Positions 16,837 through 25,982 of a DNA stretch of 64,000 nucleotides are shown one piece after another (the first letter of the stretch is position 1; every line of letters starts with the position of its first letter). The DNA lies in assembly GCA_964399535.1 (NCBI GenBank), contig CAYNRE010000069.1:1-64000 (forward strand). Direction: 5' to 3'. A program made the translations under genes and the position numbers. The DNA is from CAYNRE01 sp964399535 (lineage in GTDB: Bacteria > Planctomycetota > Planctomycetia > Pirellulales > CAYNRE01). The notes beneath the pieces were generated by a model. It was given only the letters and a program-made list of their open reading frames with translations. It was not told the origin of the DNA and ran no database searches.

Positions 16837-16863
16837 TCGACCCCATAGTTGCTTCTGGGTCGA
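16837..16863 (-). promoter_or_regulatory. Hairpin in the RRM leader
   Basis: TCGACCC (16837-16843) pairs with GGGTCGA (16857-16863) over a 13-nt loop, about 30 nt before the RRM start. A second short hairpin GGACCA/TGGTCC lies just upstream. Leader structure is common in cold-responsive mRNAs, but a role here is only suggested. Confidence 0.4.
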
Positions 16864-16932
16864 CTCGAAGGGACCAGGCGTGGTGGTCCGCCAAGTAGGA
16901 GAGGCGATCGATAGGAGCAGCGAGCTGGATTT

Positions 16933-16963
16933 ATTAAACCAGGGCGACAGCGTACATCGTCAA
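16933..16963 (-). promoter_or_regulatory. Candidate sigma70 promoter of the RRM gene
   Basis: On the minus strand TTGACG (16963-16958) is followed after 19 nt by TTTAAT (16938-16933), matching -35 and -10 consensus at five of six positions each, with slightly long spacing. Transcription would start near 16925, giving a leader of about 120 nt. Confidence 0.5.
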
Positions 16964-17270
16964 TCCAACTGCCCCGTAGTTTACCAGCTTTGTCGCCCAC
17001 CGCTAGGGGGTAGCGGGAATCGCTCAACCGCCTGGGTTTCGCGCCAAATCGGTTCCGCTTAACCCCGCCCGGCGAGCAAATCCCCCTTATTTTGCTGAGC
17101 GCCGGCGGTTTTTTGAGCACGCCCCTTTCGGCAGTGCCCTCGCCGGGGCGCTCGCCTCCTGGCGCGAATTTCTCAGGCGGGCGAGTGCGCGCCGGGGGGC
17201 CGGCCCCCAAAAAACTCCTGCCCTCCCGGTGCCAGGGCGCCCGTCCTGGCTGGAAGCCTTGGCTGGCCGG
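16964..17270. other. Intergenic region before the RRM gene
   Basis: About 300 bp between the RRM promoter and the end of the DUF11 lipoprotein gene. It contains several GC-rich palindromic stretches, including GGGGGCCGGCCCCC followed by a run of A, which on the minus strand is a T-run lying before rather than after a stem. A loose stem GCCAGG/CCTGGC about 40-60 nt after the DUF11 stop, then TTTTTT, might weakly terminate that gene. No gene seen. Confidence 0.35.
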
Positions 17271-19631
17271 CTAGCCGCCGATAATTCGCGTGGCTTCTTC
17301 TTCGACCAGGGGGGTCGGGGCCCTGGTGCTTCGCACCTCGACCCGCAAGCGTATCTCGCCCACCCGATCGGCCCGGACCCGCACCTGGTAGCGCAACCGC
17401 TCTCCGGCCCGCACTTCGGCGATCGGCTCGAAGAGAATCTGTTTGCCTTGAATGTTGAATCGACCGGGCCCACTGGCTCCGCTGGTCCCCACCGGTAGTG
17501 GCGTCATCTGGTCGGGCACGGTAACCACAACCGCCACGTTGGTATCGCTGGTCGAGCCGGCATTTCGGACCAGGATCTCATAGGTCAATTCCTTTCCGGT
17601 TTCGACCGGGTCGCGCAAGTCGGTCACCGACAATTCCAGTGCCGCGGGCGTGGTGCCCACCTCCAGACAGGCTTCGCCGTCGGCGCGGCCTCCGGCGTCG
17701 GCGGTAACGGTTACCCGGTTACAGGTGCGGGCGGCCGGCTGCAAGCAACGGCACTCGACCTGCAGCCGCATGGTCTTGCCGGCCGGCAAGCTCGGCAGGT
17801 TCCAAATGATGTTCGCTCCCACCGAATCGGCGCCGCTGGTTGCCTGAACCGGCTGCAGGGCAGGGTCGTAATTGTCGGCCACCTTCAGGTTGCTGATCGG
17901 CGTTTGGCCCAGGTTGGTCACGTCGATATTGAACAGCACCGTTTCGCCCACGGCCGCCCTGGCGGGGCCGGTCTTTTTCACGGCCAGTTGCGCAGGTCCG
18001 CCGCGCTGCGGCTCGAATACCGTTACACAGGCCTCGGCCGTGCCGCGCAGCCCGCCGCCGGCCCGGGCTTCGACCCGATTGCACTGCTGACCCGCCTGGG
18101 TCGCGCGGAACGTTACTTGCACCCGCTGACTTTGCCCCGGACCCAGATCCTCCAAGTCGCGTTCGATCGGGCTGCCAGAAATCTCGTGCTGCAGGCCCGT
18201 ATCGAACCGATCGACCAGCAGCAAGCCCGTGGCCGCCTGCCCGCTGCGATTCGTGATCAAGACGTCGAAGGTCACCTGCTCGCCGACCAGCGCCTGGGGA
18301 GGCCCGGTCACCTGCACGTCGAGCGCCCCCGACTGAACCGTGGTGGTAACGCAGTTCTGCGCGGTGCGACCGTCCGAAGTGCGCGCATTGGCGCAGTATT
18401 GGAAGCCACCTTCCCGGTCTACCCGGTAGTTGGCGTCGACCGCCAGCGTTTGGCCGGGGGCCAGGCTGCCGAGCCGCCACTCGGTGCGGCCCGAGGAGGG
18501 TTGGCCCGCGGGGTTGCTGCCGAGGAAGCTCAGCCCCTGGGCGGCGGCGTCGGTCACCACCACGTCGCGGGCTTCGACGGTACCGGGATTGGTCACCTCG
18601 ATGCGGTAGGTAACGGTGCTTCCCAGGCTGGCCTCGACCGGCCCGGCAATCCGCAGCGCCAGATCCTGGGGGGCAGTCCAGGTCTTGGTGGTGCTACCCA
18701 CGGCCAGCACCAACCGATCGCCCACGCCGTTCATGCCGGCCGGTCGAATTACTTGCACGGTAATATTGTTGGTGCCCGGCGACGGCGCCTGCTGGTTGAG
18801 CGTTACGTTGGCCTGTCCCAGCTCGTCGGTCGGCACTTCGATGACCTGTACCAGGTCCGGACCGAAACCTGCCGGGGGGCCCCCCGAGATCTCGTACCGC
18901 ACCCGCCAACCGACGATCGGGCTCTGATTCGACGCCCGCACCAGCGTCGTCGTGAGCGTGTGCTGGGTACCCGCGGGGTTAATCGAGGCCGGCGGAAAAT
19001 ACCAGCGGGCATCGACCCAGTCGATCGTGGCGGTCCGCTGCCGCGAATCCCAACCGTACACATCCTTGGCCAGGGCGGTTACGTAACTGGTCCCTTCGAT
19101 CGGTGAAGAAACGCTGGCCCAGGCCTGGCCCCGCAGCACGGAAACGTCGTCGCTCGGCTCGGGCGTGCCACGGGTGAGCGTAATGTATTTCTTCGAGGTG
19201 CGGCTGATGAGGTAGGTGTTGTCCACCTTGCGGGGTCGGTCCTCGTTCCCAAAAACCTCCTCGAAGGTGCCGCCCGGCGAGGTGGTCACGAAATGGCCGA
19301 CCGCCCCCGGGGGCAACGACCACTCGACCGTTTCCCCGGCCAGCAAGGTGCCGTTGGTGCCGCAAACGCCAGCCAGCACGATCACTTCGGCCCCGACCGG
19401 GGCCACGATTCGCTCGGGGCACAACTTCACATAGGCATCGTACCGCGGGTAAAGGCAGCCGGGGTCGGCCTTGAATTCCTTCGGGGGCCGGTTGGCGAAA
19501 AGGTGCTTGCCGCTGGGGTCGATGCCGTAGCCGGTGAAGGTGCGGCAGCCCGGCAGACACACCACGGCCAGGGCCACGACCAGCAGGGTCGGCGCCACAG
19601 CAGCTCGGCGTTCCGTGGATGCCCCGTGCAT
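17271..19631 (-). CDS. DUF11-repeat surface lipoprotein
   Basis: A 786-residue lipoprotein; the signal peptide ends in lipobox LPGC. The N-terminal 310 residues contain Ig-like segments and short conserved stretches (EWSLPPGAVGHF, WYFPPASINPAG). Four DUF11 repeats follow, starting near residues 320, 433, 543 and 662, each with the pattern G..A.VGE.V.F.I.VTN.G. DUF11 modules are Ig-like domains of large cell-surface proteins. The protein probably sits on the outer face of an envelope membrane; no enzymatic site is evident. Start ATG 19631; the frame continues to 19826 without a better start. Confidence 0.85.
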   Translation of the reverse strand: MHGASTERRAAVAPTLLVVALAVVCLPGCRTFTGYGIDPSGKHLFANRPPKEFKADPGCLYPRYDAYVKLCPERIVAPVGAEVIVLAGVCGTNGTLLAGETVEWSLPPGAVGHFVTTSPGGTFEEVFGNEDRPRKVDNTYLISRTSKKYITLTRGTPEPSDDVSVLRGQAWASVSSPIEGTSYVTALAKDVYGWDSRQRTATIDWVDARWYFPPASINPAGTQHTLTTTLVRASNQSPIVGWRVRYEISGGPPAGFGPDLVQVIEVPTDELGQANVTLNQQAPSPGTNNITVQVIRPAGMNGVGDRLVLAVGSTTKTWTAPQDLALRIAGPVEASLGSTVTYRIEVTNPGTVEARDVVVTDAAAQGLSFLGSNPAGQPSSGRTEWRLGSLAPGQTLAVDANYRVDREGGFQYCANARTSDGRTAQNCVTTTVQSGALDVQVTGPPQALVGEQVTFDVLITNRSGQAATGLLLVDRFDTGLQHEISGSPIERDLEDLGPGQSQRVQVTFRATQAGQQCNRVEARAGGGLRGTAEACVTVFEPQRGGPAQLAVKKTGPARAAVGETVLFNIDVTNLGQTPISNLKVADNYDPALQPVQATSGADSVGANIIWNLPSLPAGKTMRLQVECRCLQPAARTCNRVTVTADAGGRADGEACLEVGTTPAALELSVTDLRDPVETGKELTYEILVRNAGSTSDTNVAVVVTVPDQMTPLPVGTSGASGPGRFNIQGKQILFEPIAEVRAGERLRYQVRVRADRVGEIRLRVEVRSTRAPTPLVEEEATRIIGG

Positions 19632-19986
19632 CGGCCAATTTACCCGGTGAAGCGGTTCCAAGCGGTGCCCCCGGCGAACTCGGCTCACTCGGCCGTCTTC
19701 GCCGGGTACCTCTTGCCCAAGCCGCGCGCAGCAGCGCCGCCGGCAGGGTCTCCCCTGTGGGAAAACTACCACCCAACCGGCACGCTTGTGGCAAAAACGC
19801 CACATCCGACGAGGTGAAAAGGCCACGTGCCGGGGGAAGAATTCCGGTTATCGCGGTGGCGCGGGGGAGGGTGGCGCGGGAGAGGGCGGCGCGGGCCAGG
19901 ATCCCGGTCCCGCCCGAAGCGGAGCGATCGGCCGTCGTTTGAGCCCGACGACCGACCGCCCAAGCAGAGCGCCGCCGCGCTCGGCG
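19632..19986. other. Intergenic region with tandem repeat
   Basis: 355 bp between the DUF11 gene start and the TPR gene stop, both on the minus strand. It holds the promoter region of the DUF11 gene and the 15-bp tandem repeat at 19855-19899. No gene seen. Confidence 0.4.
19855..19899. repeat. Three tandem copies of a 15-bp unit
   Basis: GGTGGCGCGGGGGAG (19855-19869), GGTGGCGCGGGAGAG (19870-19884) and GGCGGCGCGGGCCAG (19885-19899) follow each other without gap. It is a small GC-rich minisatellite in non-coding DNA, of unknown function. Confidence 0.75.
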
Positions 19987-21390
19987 TTAGTTCTGTGCGG
20001 CGCCGCCCGTCGCCTGAACGAGCGCTTCCTGCATCTTCTTGGCGTCTTCGCGGTTGGCAAATGGGCCGGTCGCCGCCAGGGCGGCATCCAAGAACCGCTT
20101 GATGTTCTCGCCGCGGCCCAGGTCCTTGGAAAGCCGGGCCATGTAGTAGGCGTTGTCCGCGTTCAGCCGGCCGCTGGCCGACGCCGCCTGCATGAGCTGG
20201 GCCGCCTCGTTCAGCCGACCCGAGCGGTAGTAGACCCAACCCAGGGTCCAGGCAGCCTCGACATTCTGCTGGTTATTGCGGGCATTGAGCTCTGCCAGCT
20301 CCAGGGCTCGACGGCGTTTGGCTTCGTCCTTGCTGTCGATGAGCACCAGGGCCAGTTGGTCGGTCGCGGTGAAGTTGCTGGGGTCCTGCAGTTTGGCCGA
20401 ATCGAGCAGCCGCTCGGCTTCTTCCAAATTGCTCATGTAGCGAGCCACCACGCCTTGCAGAATCTTGGCCTCCAGTGAATTGGGGTCGATTTCGGCCGCC
20501 TTGTCGGCGTGTTCCTTGGCCATGGCCAACTGGTCGGTTTCCCAAGCCCACTGGGCCACGCCCAGACGCACCTGAAGGTTGTCGGGCAATTTGCTCACCG
20601 CGAACTTGGCCCACTTGGCGGCGTCGTTCCGATTGCCACTTTGCTCAAAGAGCCGCATCATGGTCACGGGGTAGGGCGCCAGCTTGTCACTCTTATTAGT
20701 GGCCGCCTCGAGCTCTTTCACCGCGTCTTTCGGGTCGCTGGGATTCAGCCGGAAGAGCACCACCCCCTTGCGATGATGGGCCAGGGCGTTCTCCGGATCG
20801 AGCGCCAACCAGGCGTCGAGCCGGTCCTTGGCCAACTGCCAGTTCTGTCGCGCCTCGGCAATCGAAGCCAGGCCCGCCAGGCAGCGGGCTTGCAGGTTCT
20901 TCTTGCGCTTGGCGTCGCCGGCGAATGCGTTGGCCAGCTCTTCGGCCTTGGCAAACAGCAGCGAGCTTTCCAGCACCCGGCCGCTGGTAAACGCCAGGTC
21001 GCCCAGCAAGATGTAGGCCTCCGGGTCATCGGGGGTTTCGGCTCCGGCTTGCTCCAATTGAGCCTGGCCGGCCAGGGCCTGCCCGGCGGCGAAATGCAGT
21101 CGTGCCAGGAGCGTGCGCGCGGGCGGCAGGTCGGAATACTTGGCGGTCGCCGCGTTGAGCGCTTCGAGCGCCCCGGCGAAATCGCGCGATTGGAACTTGC
21201 CGATCGCCTGCGTCAATTCTTCGCGGTCCGACAGATTCTCGCAGTCCAGACCCGCAAACACCTGATCCGCAGTCGGCCGGTTCTGGGCCTCGGCAGCGCG
21301 GCTGCCGAGCAGCCCCGCGGCGGCGACGGCCCACACCAGCAGCCACCGGGTTCCGGGCGCAACGCCCACCGTCGCACGAGATCTATGCAT
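19987..21390 (-). CDS. Exported tetratricopeptide-repeat protein
   Basis: A 467-residue protein with an N-terminal signal peptide (WLLVWAVAAAGLLG, cleavage likely after AEA at about 35). Most of the rest is helical TPR repeats, e.g. RDFAGALEALNAATAKY, PEAYILLGDLAFTSGR and EAAWTLGWVYYRSGRLNEAAQL. The C-terminus is short and basic (DLGRGENIKRFLDAAL). TPR scaffolds mediate protein-protein contacts in the periplasm; no partner can be named. A possible -35 lies about 175 nt upstream of the start. Confidence 0.8.
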   Translation of the reverse strand: MHRSRATVGVAPGTRWLLVWAVAAAGLLGSRAAEAQNRPTADQVFAGLDCENLSDREELTQAIGKFQSRDFAGALEALNAATAKYSDLPPARTLLARLHFAAGQALAGQAQLEQAGAETPDDPEAYILLGDLAFTSGRVLESSLLFAKAEELANAFAGDAKRKKNLQARCLAGLASIAEARQNWQLAKDRLDAWLALDPENALAHHRKGVVLFRLNPSDPKDAVKELEAATNKSDKLAPYPVTMMRLFEQSGNRNDAAKWAKFAVSKLPDNLQVRLGVAQWAWETDQLAMAKEHADKAAEIDPNSLEAKILQGVVARYMSNLEEAERLLDSAKLQDPSNFTATDQLALVLIDSKDEAKRRRALELAELNARNNQQNVEAAWTLGWVYYRSGRLNEAAQLMQAASASGRLNADNAYYMARLSKDLGRGENIKRFLDAALAATGPFANREDAKKMQEALVQATGGAAQN

Positions 21391-21714
21391 CGAACTACCC
21401 CGATTCGCTCAAGGAAAAAGGCTCACGCCCGCATCTCATTCGCTCGAAGTTGAGCGACGGATCGCGCGCAACCTTGCTCAGCACACCCGCCCCCGCGGCC
21501 GGGAACCCTCGGTCCCCCTCAGCCCGCTACCAATAGTGTAATGTGCCAGATCACACGGCAGTGTCAAACCCGGCGAGGGCCCCCGCGGCCGCCCACCGAA
21601 CCCGGGACGCGCTCGGGCGACGGTCGCCCAGATCGTAGCGGCGGTCAGCCACACCCCTGACCTCAGCCCGCCTCCGCCGGGGATCGCCCGGCGGGCTCCC
21701 GCCACAAGGGGCGT
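21391..21714. other. Intergenic region before the TPR gene
   Basis: 324 bp on the minus-strand side upstream of the TPR gene. On that strand it carries a perfect TTGACA (21567-21562), but the -10 that would fit at 16-18 nt is weak. A hairpin at 21674-21694 lies next to the stop of the Trx+CAP gene. No gene seen. Confidence 0.35.
21674..21694 (-). terminator. Hairpin after the Trx+CAP gene
   Basis: CCGCCGGG (21674-21681) pairs with CCCGGCGG (21687-21694) across a 5-nt loop, about 21 nt past the stop on the minus strand. Strong stem, no T-run, so a factor-dependent or partial terminator is possible. Confidence 0.45.
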
Positions 21715-22617
21715 TTAACGGCGGAAATTGGCGAAAATGCCCGTGGCATACCAAACGCCGTTGTGGCCGCGACGCATGTCGTAGCCAAACACCGCGTGCC
21801 GCGCACGGACCGCGCTCCAGTGGCCCGGCGAAAGCCGCCAGCAGCGGACGCATTCCACGGCCGCCTCGACCAGCGTTTCCCCCGGCCAACTCTCGGCACA
21901 AACCTCTTGCGAAGCCGCGCCCTCGGACAGGCGGGCATTGATCCGATGGAACCGGGTCTCCCAGCTATGGTGCCCCTGCAGCCGGATGTCGGCCTGGTGC
22001 TGGGAATGGTGAAAGGCCTCGTCGGCCAACACCGGGTGCAGTTGGCCCTCGGTGCTCTGGGGGGCATCGGGATGCGTGCGGACCGCGAATATCAGCGTCC
22101 GCTGGGTCAGCGTTCCCTCGGGAAGCTCGAGAATCACCCGCACCGCCTCGGGGCGGTAGTAATGCCCGGGGGTAAACGGAAACGAGCTGACGACCCTTCC
22201 GTACAGGTCGCTCTGGCGGGTTCGGTAGTCGATGATCGCCAGTCCTGGCCGTCCCAACATTTCCCTGAATGCCGGGTGCTGAAGCACGACCACGCGTTGC
22301 CCTCTAACTTGAATCTCTGCATCCACCGCAAGCCGGACCAGCACGAACTGGTCTAACCGAGCCCGTACCCCGGGGTCTGCAAGCGTGATCGATTCAAAGG
22401 CCCGCCGCCCCGCATCGCCGGGCGCATCGTTCCCGCTCGGGACAAAATGCACCAAGAGCGGCCTCCGCCCCAAGCGTGCCCGGGTTGTCGCTTCGGCGTA
22501 GTCGGTGTGCCAGGCCAGTTCGGGGGCAGGAGGTGTGCTGAAATGACGGATCATATCGACCGTCGCCCAGGGGCTTCCCATGGCATACCAAACGCAGACC
22601 AGTCCCAGGCAGTTCAT
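21715..22617 (-). CDS. Thioredoxin-like plus CAP-like domain protein
   Basis: A 300-residue protein, probably exported (hydrophobic start MNCLGLVCVWYAMG). Residues 30-150 look like a thioredoxin-fold domain (RRPLLVHFVPSG, RLAVDAEIQV, GRPGLAIIDY) but with no CxxC. Residues 195-300 resemble a CAP/SCP domain: HHSQHQADIRLQGHHSWETRF, then W...SPGHW and FGYDMRRGHNGVWYATG, recalling the HS...GH...ENI...GH...W pattern. The assignment is by pattern only. ATG 22617 is preceded by GGAGAG; a TTG at 22632 is possible. Confidence 0.5.
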   Translation of the reverse strand: MNCLGLVCVWYAMGSPWATVDMIRHFSTPPAPELAWHTDYAEATTRARLGRRPLLVHFVPSGNDAPGDAGRRAFESITLADPGVRARLDQFVLVRLAVDAEIQVRGQRVVVLQHPAFREMLGRPGLAIIDYRTRQSDLYGRVVSSFPFTPGHYYRPEAVRVILELPEGTLTQRTLIFAVRTHPDAPQSTEGQLHPVLADEAFHHSQHQADIRLQGHHSWETRFHRINARLSEGAASQEVCAESWPGETLVEAAVECVRCWRLSPGHWSAVRARHAVFGYDMRRGHNGVWYATGIFANFRR

Positions 22618-23040
22618 CGTCGCACTCTCCAAGGGGCCAACGGCTAGCTTCCCCCGGGGCGGGATCGCTCCCGTGGGCCAAGGGGGACCATCCTCAATTC
22701 AAAACCGGCACTTGGTGGGGCCGCCGGGGCCAAAGCTCCGCGCGGTGGGTGGCAGGCACTGGGCATGCGCGGCGCTGGGTGCCGCGTTCCGGGAAGGACA
22801 ACCGTTGCCGGCTGCGCCGCTTCGAACGGCACGTCCGCGGTCGAACCTCCGACGGCAGGCCGGAAAGTCATGGCCGGTTTAACAGGTGCTGTCGCTGCCT
22901 TCAACCGTCCATTCGTGGGGTATACCACCCGATAGGGCGGTCCGTTCGTAGCCCGTAGATTGCCGAAGTGCTATAACTTCTCGGCGTCGCAGGACACACG
23001 CAGCGGGGCGTTTTCGTTAGCGGCAAGGGAGTTCTGTCGC
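22618..23040. other. Divergent intergenic region
   Basis: 423 bp between divergent genes; it must hold both promoters. TATAAC (22972-22977) could be a -10 for the plus-strand gene, but no good -35 lies 16-18 nt upstream. AAGGGAG at 23025-23031 is a good ribosome-binding site for ATG 23041. Confidence 0.35.
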
Positions 23041-25266
23041 ATGCGTGGACGAACATGGGCCGGTGTCGGCCTCTGGCATTTCGCCCTAATCTCTAATTTC
23101 ACAGCTACTTGCGTTGCCGCATCGGCCACCTCGCCGCTTTCCCTGGCGGTGGCCGCCGTCGAGAAACAGCTCGGATCGGGCGAGAACGGCCAGGGCTGGC
23201 GCAGGTTCCTGGGCCTCGACCAGCTCCAATCGGCGATGTCCGGCGGCAAGCCGCTGGATCCGCTCCTGGTGGGCCATGTATTGCGGCGCCTGTCGAGTGG
23301 CGAACCCGGGCTCGACACCCCGGAGTTTTCGGCGCTTCGCCGAGCGCTCGAATCCGACCTCAATCAACAGGCAGAGCTGGCCGATCAACTGCCGGCGCTG
23401 GTACGGGGCGCCCGGGAACAGTTCTCCCCGGTCACAGGCACCGAGTTGAGCCGAGCGCGTCGCCGCCTTAGCGCGGCCGTGGCTCGCCTGGACCGGTTTC
23501 TTGCCTCGAGCGAGCGCGGAGGCGCTTGGCGGCGATTCCTCGGGTGGCAGGAACTGTCGGCCGAGTCGGCCGCCGGCGGAAGCGAATCCCCCTCCGCCGC
23601 GGGCCCCCTAGCCGAGCTGCGGCGGCGGTTTACCAGCGGGTATCGTGGGCTGGAACTTCCTGAGTTTGCCCACGTGGAGCGGGCGCTTGACCAGCTCATG
23701 CGCCAAGCGCGCCTGGCCGGCGACGCCAAGGCCCCCGAGCGTTACGTAACGCTGGTCGACGCCCTGGCCCAACGCATCGAGCGCTGGCAAACCCGTCGCG
23801 ACGAGGCCCGCGCCGAGCTGCGCGATATCGGCCGGGTGCTCGGCTGGCTGGAAGACCATGGCCAGGCCGTTGACCTGGTCCCCGTGGTACGAGCCCGCTT
23901 GTCGCACCCGAACCTGTTCGCACTGGTATCGTCCGACGTGGTTCGACACGCCGTGCAGCGCGATGTCAGCCGCACCACGCGAATTGCCGATTGCATTCTG
24001 GGGACCAGCATTCGGGGAGTGGGCCAGACCCAGGGAACCGTACAAGTGGTCCTGGCTCCCGATCCTCGGCGTGCCACCTTCGACGCGATCTTTACCGGCA
24101 CAACGCGAACAAACACCTCGGGGGTCAATGGCCCGGCTTTAATTCGGGCGCGCGGTCAGACCCAGATTCAGGCTACCAAACGAATGCGGTTCGACGTGGC
24201 GGGCATGACCACCCTTCCCACCGTGGCCCACGCCCGAACCCGCACCCAGATCACCGGCATCGGCTCAACCGCCCCCGGGTTGCGAGGCCGACTGGTAACG
24301 CGCATTGCCCGCAAACGAGCGGCCAAGAGCAAGGGGCAGGCCGAGGCGATCGGCTCCCGCAAAGCCGAGCGGCAATTCAGCTCGCAGTTCGACTCCGAGG
24401 CGGTGGCGCTCTTGGACAAAGCCAACGATACCTATTTCACCCGGCTGCGGCGCCCGCTCTTCGAGCGACAACAGTTTCCAGAACGGTTGGAATTCACCAC
24501 CACCAGCCAACGGGTTCGGGTGCTCGCCCTGCAGGCCAACCACAACCAGCTGGCCGCGCAAACGCCTCCGCCACCACTCACCGGCCAGCCCACCTTGGCC
24601 GTGCAGATTCACGAGTCGGCCATCAACAACACCACCTTCGGGCTGTTTGCCGGCGAAACCCTGACCCAGGAGCGCATGGAAGAGCTGGCCGTGGAACTTC
24701 TGGGCCGCGTGCCCGAGGAGCTCAAGACCGAGTCGGACCAGGAGCCCTGGTCGATCACCTTCGACGCCCTGGAGCCGGTCGTCGTGCGATTCGACGAGAC
24801 CGGCCTGGAAATCACGGTCAAAGGAACTCGCTATACCTCGGGCGACGGGCGCTACGGCGCGATGAACGTAACCGGCCGATACCAATTTGCCGAGGCACCC
24901 TCGGGCTGGGTGCTGCGGCGCAACGAGGAACTCGAAATCCTGCCCCCCGGCTTCGTTCCCGGTGAGCAGCGCTTGGGCTTGCGGCAAACCACCCTGCGAA
25001 ACCTGCTCAAGCGGCGATTCGGAAAGCTGTTTCAGCCTGAGATTCAGATCGATGGCTTCGTCCTGCCCGAGGCCCTCCGCAAGGCGGGCACCTTCTACCA
25101 CACGCAGCACCACCTGGGCGGCGGCTGGTTGGTCTTGGGGTGGCGAAACGACCCGACCAAACTACCGGCAGAACCGGCCGTGGCCGTGGCTTCGATCGTG
25201 CCGCGATGGCAGCTTGAAGTACGCGAATCGTCCGCCGCCCCACCGCGAGACGCTCCGGCTCCCTGA
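23041..25266 (+). CDS. Exported protein of unknown function with internal duplication
   Basis: A 741-residue protein with an N-terminal signal-like segment (VGLWHFALISNF). I do not recognise its family. An internal duplication is visible in the N-terminal third. Repeat 1 (about 40-113) contains GENGQGWRRFLGLDQL and GEPGLDTPEF; repeat 2 (about 150-227) contains SERGGAWRRFLGWQEL and GYRGLELPEF. The middle is rich in short RTRTQI-type strands, the C-terminal half is beta-rich. No catalytic motif seen. ATG 23041 is preceded by AAGGGAG at 9 nt; the frame opens upstream at 22960 without a ribosome-binding site. Confidence 0.65.
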   Translation: MRGRTWAGVGLWHFALISNFTATCVAASATSPLSLAVAAVEKQLGSGENGQGWRRFLGLDQLQSAMSGGKPLDPLLVGHVLRRLSSGEPGLDTPEFSALRRALESDLNQQAELADQLPALVRGAREQFSPVTGTELSRARRRLSAAVARLDRFLASSERGGAWRRFLGWQELSAESAAGGSESPSAAGPLAELRRRFTSGYRGLELPEFAHVERALDQLMRQARLAGDAKAPERYVTLVDALAQRIERWQTRRDEARAELRDIGRVLGWLEDHGQAVDLVPVVRARLSHPNLFALVSSDVVRHAVQRDVSRTTRIADCILGTSIRGVGQTQGTVQVVLAPDPRRATFDAIFTGTTRTNTSGVNGPALIRARGQTQIQATKRMRFDVAGMTTLPTVAHARTRTQITGIGSTAPGLRGRLVTRIARKRAAKSKGQAEAIGSRKAERQFSSQFDSEAVALLDKANDTYFTRLRRPLFERQQFPERLEFTTTSQRVRVLALQANHNQLAAQTPPPPLTGQPTLAVQIHESAINNTTFGLFAGETLTQERMEELAVELLGRVPEELKTESDQEPWSITFDALEPVVVRFDETGLEITVKGTRYTSGDGRYGAMNVTGRYQFAEAPSGWVLRRNEELEILPPGFVPGEQRLGLRQTTLRNLLKRRFGKLFQPEIQIDGFVLPEALRKAGTFYHTQHHLGGGWLVLGWRNDPTKLPAEPAVAVASIVPRWQLEVRESSAAPPRDAPAP

Positions 25267-25496
25267 GAGGCAATCGGGCCGCCAAGCAGCGGGCGGCCAG
25301 ACGGCGCTGCCCGGAAACCAATCCCCGAAGGCTTGAATTTCGCTCGGGCCCCCGGCTACGTCGGCGGCCATCGGGACCCCCGGGGGGATAGCCGGCAACG
25401 GTGGGTTTGCGGTAGCTTACACCCCCGCCGCTAGGAGGAGGGTGCCATCGCCGCATACCCGCAGCCCTGGCGGAATTCTGGACCGGAGATTGGGCC

Positions 25497-25982
25497 ATGG
25501 CCGAGCCGACCCAGTTCGTAGAGATTCAGTTCGATTGCTTGCCCTTGCGCAGCGTGACCCGGCTCGACATTCCGCTCGACGCCTCGCCCAAGTTCCGGGC
25601 TCGTTGCGAGCGCATCAAACAAGCCCTGGAGCACCACGGCACCCACAACACCTATTACTTGCACAACGCTCGGTGCGTCTTTCACCTGACCAACGACCCG
25701 GATCAGGGCATGATCGAGTTTCAATTCGAGGGGACGGCGCTAACCGACCCGGAAGATACGCAGACCCGGAGCTGCGATCTGACGGTTGAATTGATCCGTG
25801 AAACCTGCGACTGGCTCACCCAGCCCGTGGTCCAGTGGTTCCAAGAAACGGTGGCGCACTCGGTACGTGTCGAGTTCGACCGTTACATCCGGGCCGGCGA
25901 TCTGGCTCAAACCGTTCGCCGCATCGAAGCACTCGCGCAGCAAGCCGATCAGCAGGGCGGCTACCTGGGAATGTACCTGTAG
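25497..25982 (+). CDS. Conserved hypothetical protein
   Basis: A 161-residue soluble protein without signal peptide. It looks well structured: alternating strands and helices, with YYLHNARCVFHLTND and IEFQFEG in the middle and a helical end (FDRYIRAGDLAQTVRRIEAL). I cannot name a family. It starts at ATG 25497, preceded by GGAG, and is followed by a strong terminator, so it forms a small transcription unit. Confidence 0.65.
   Translation: MAEPTQFVEIQFDCLPLRSVTRLDIPLDASPKFRARCERIKQALEHHGTHNTYYLHNARCVFHLTNDPDQGMIEFQFEGTALTDPEDTQTRSCDLTVELIRETCDWLTQPVVQWFQETVAHSVRVEFDRYIRAGDLAQTVRRIEALAQQADQQGGYLGMYL

Noticed and set aside
17191..17220. GC hairpin next to a run of A as a terminator
   Set aside because: For the minus-strand DUF11 gene the T-run would come before the stem, and no plus-strand gene ends there.
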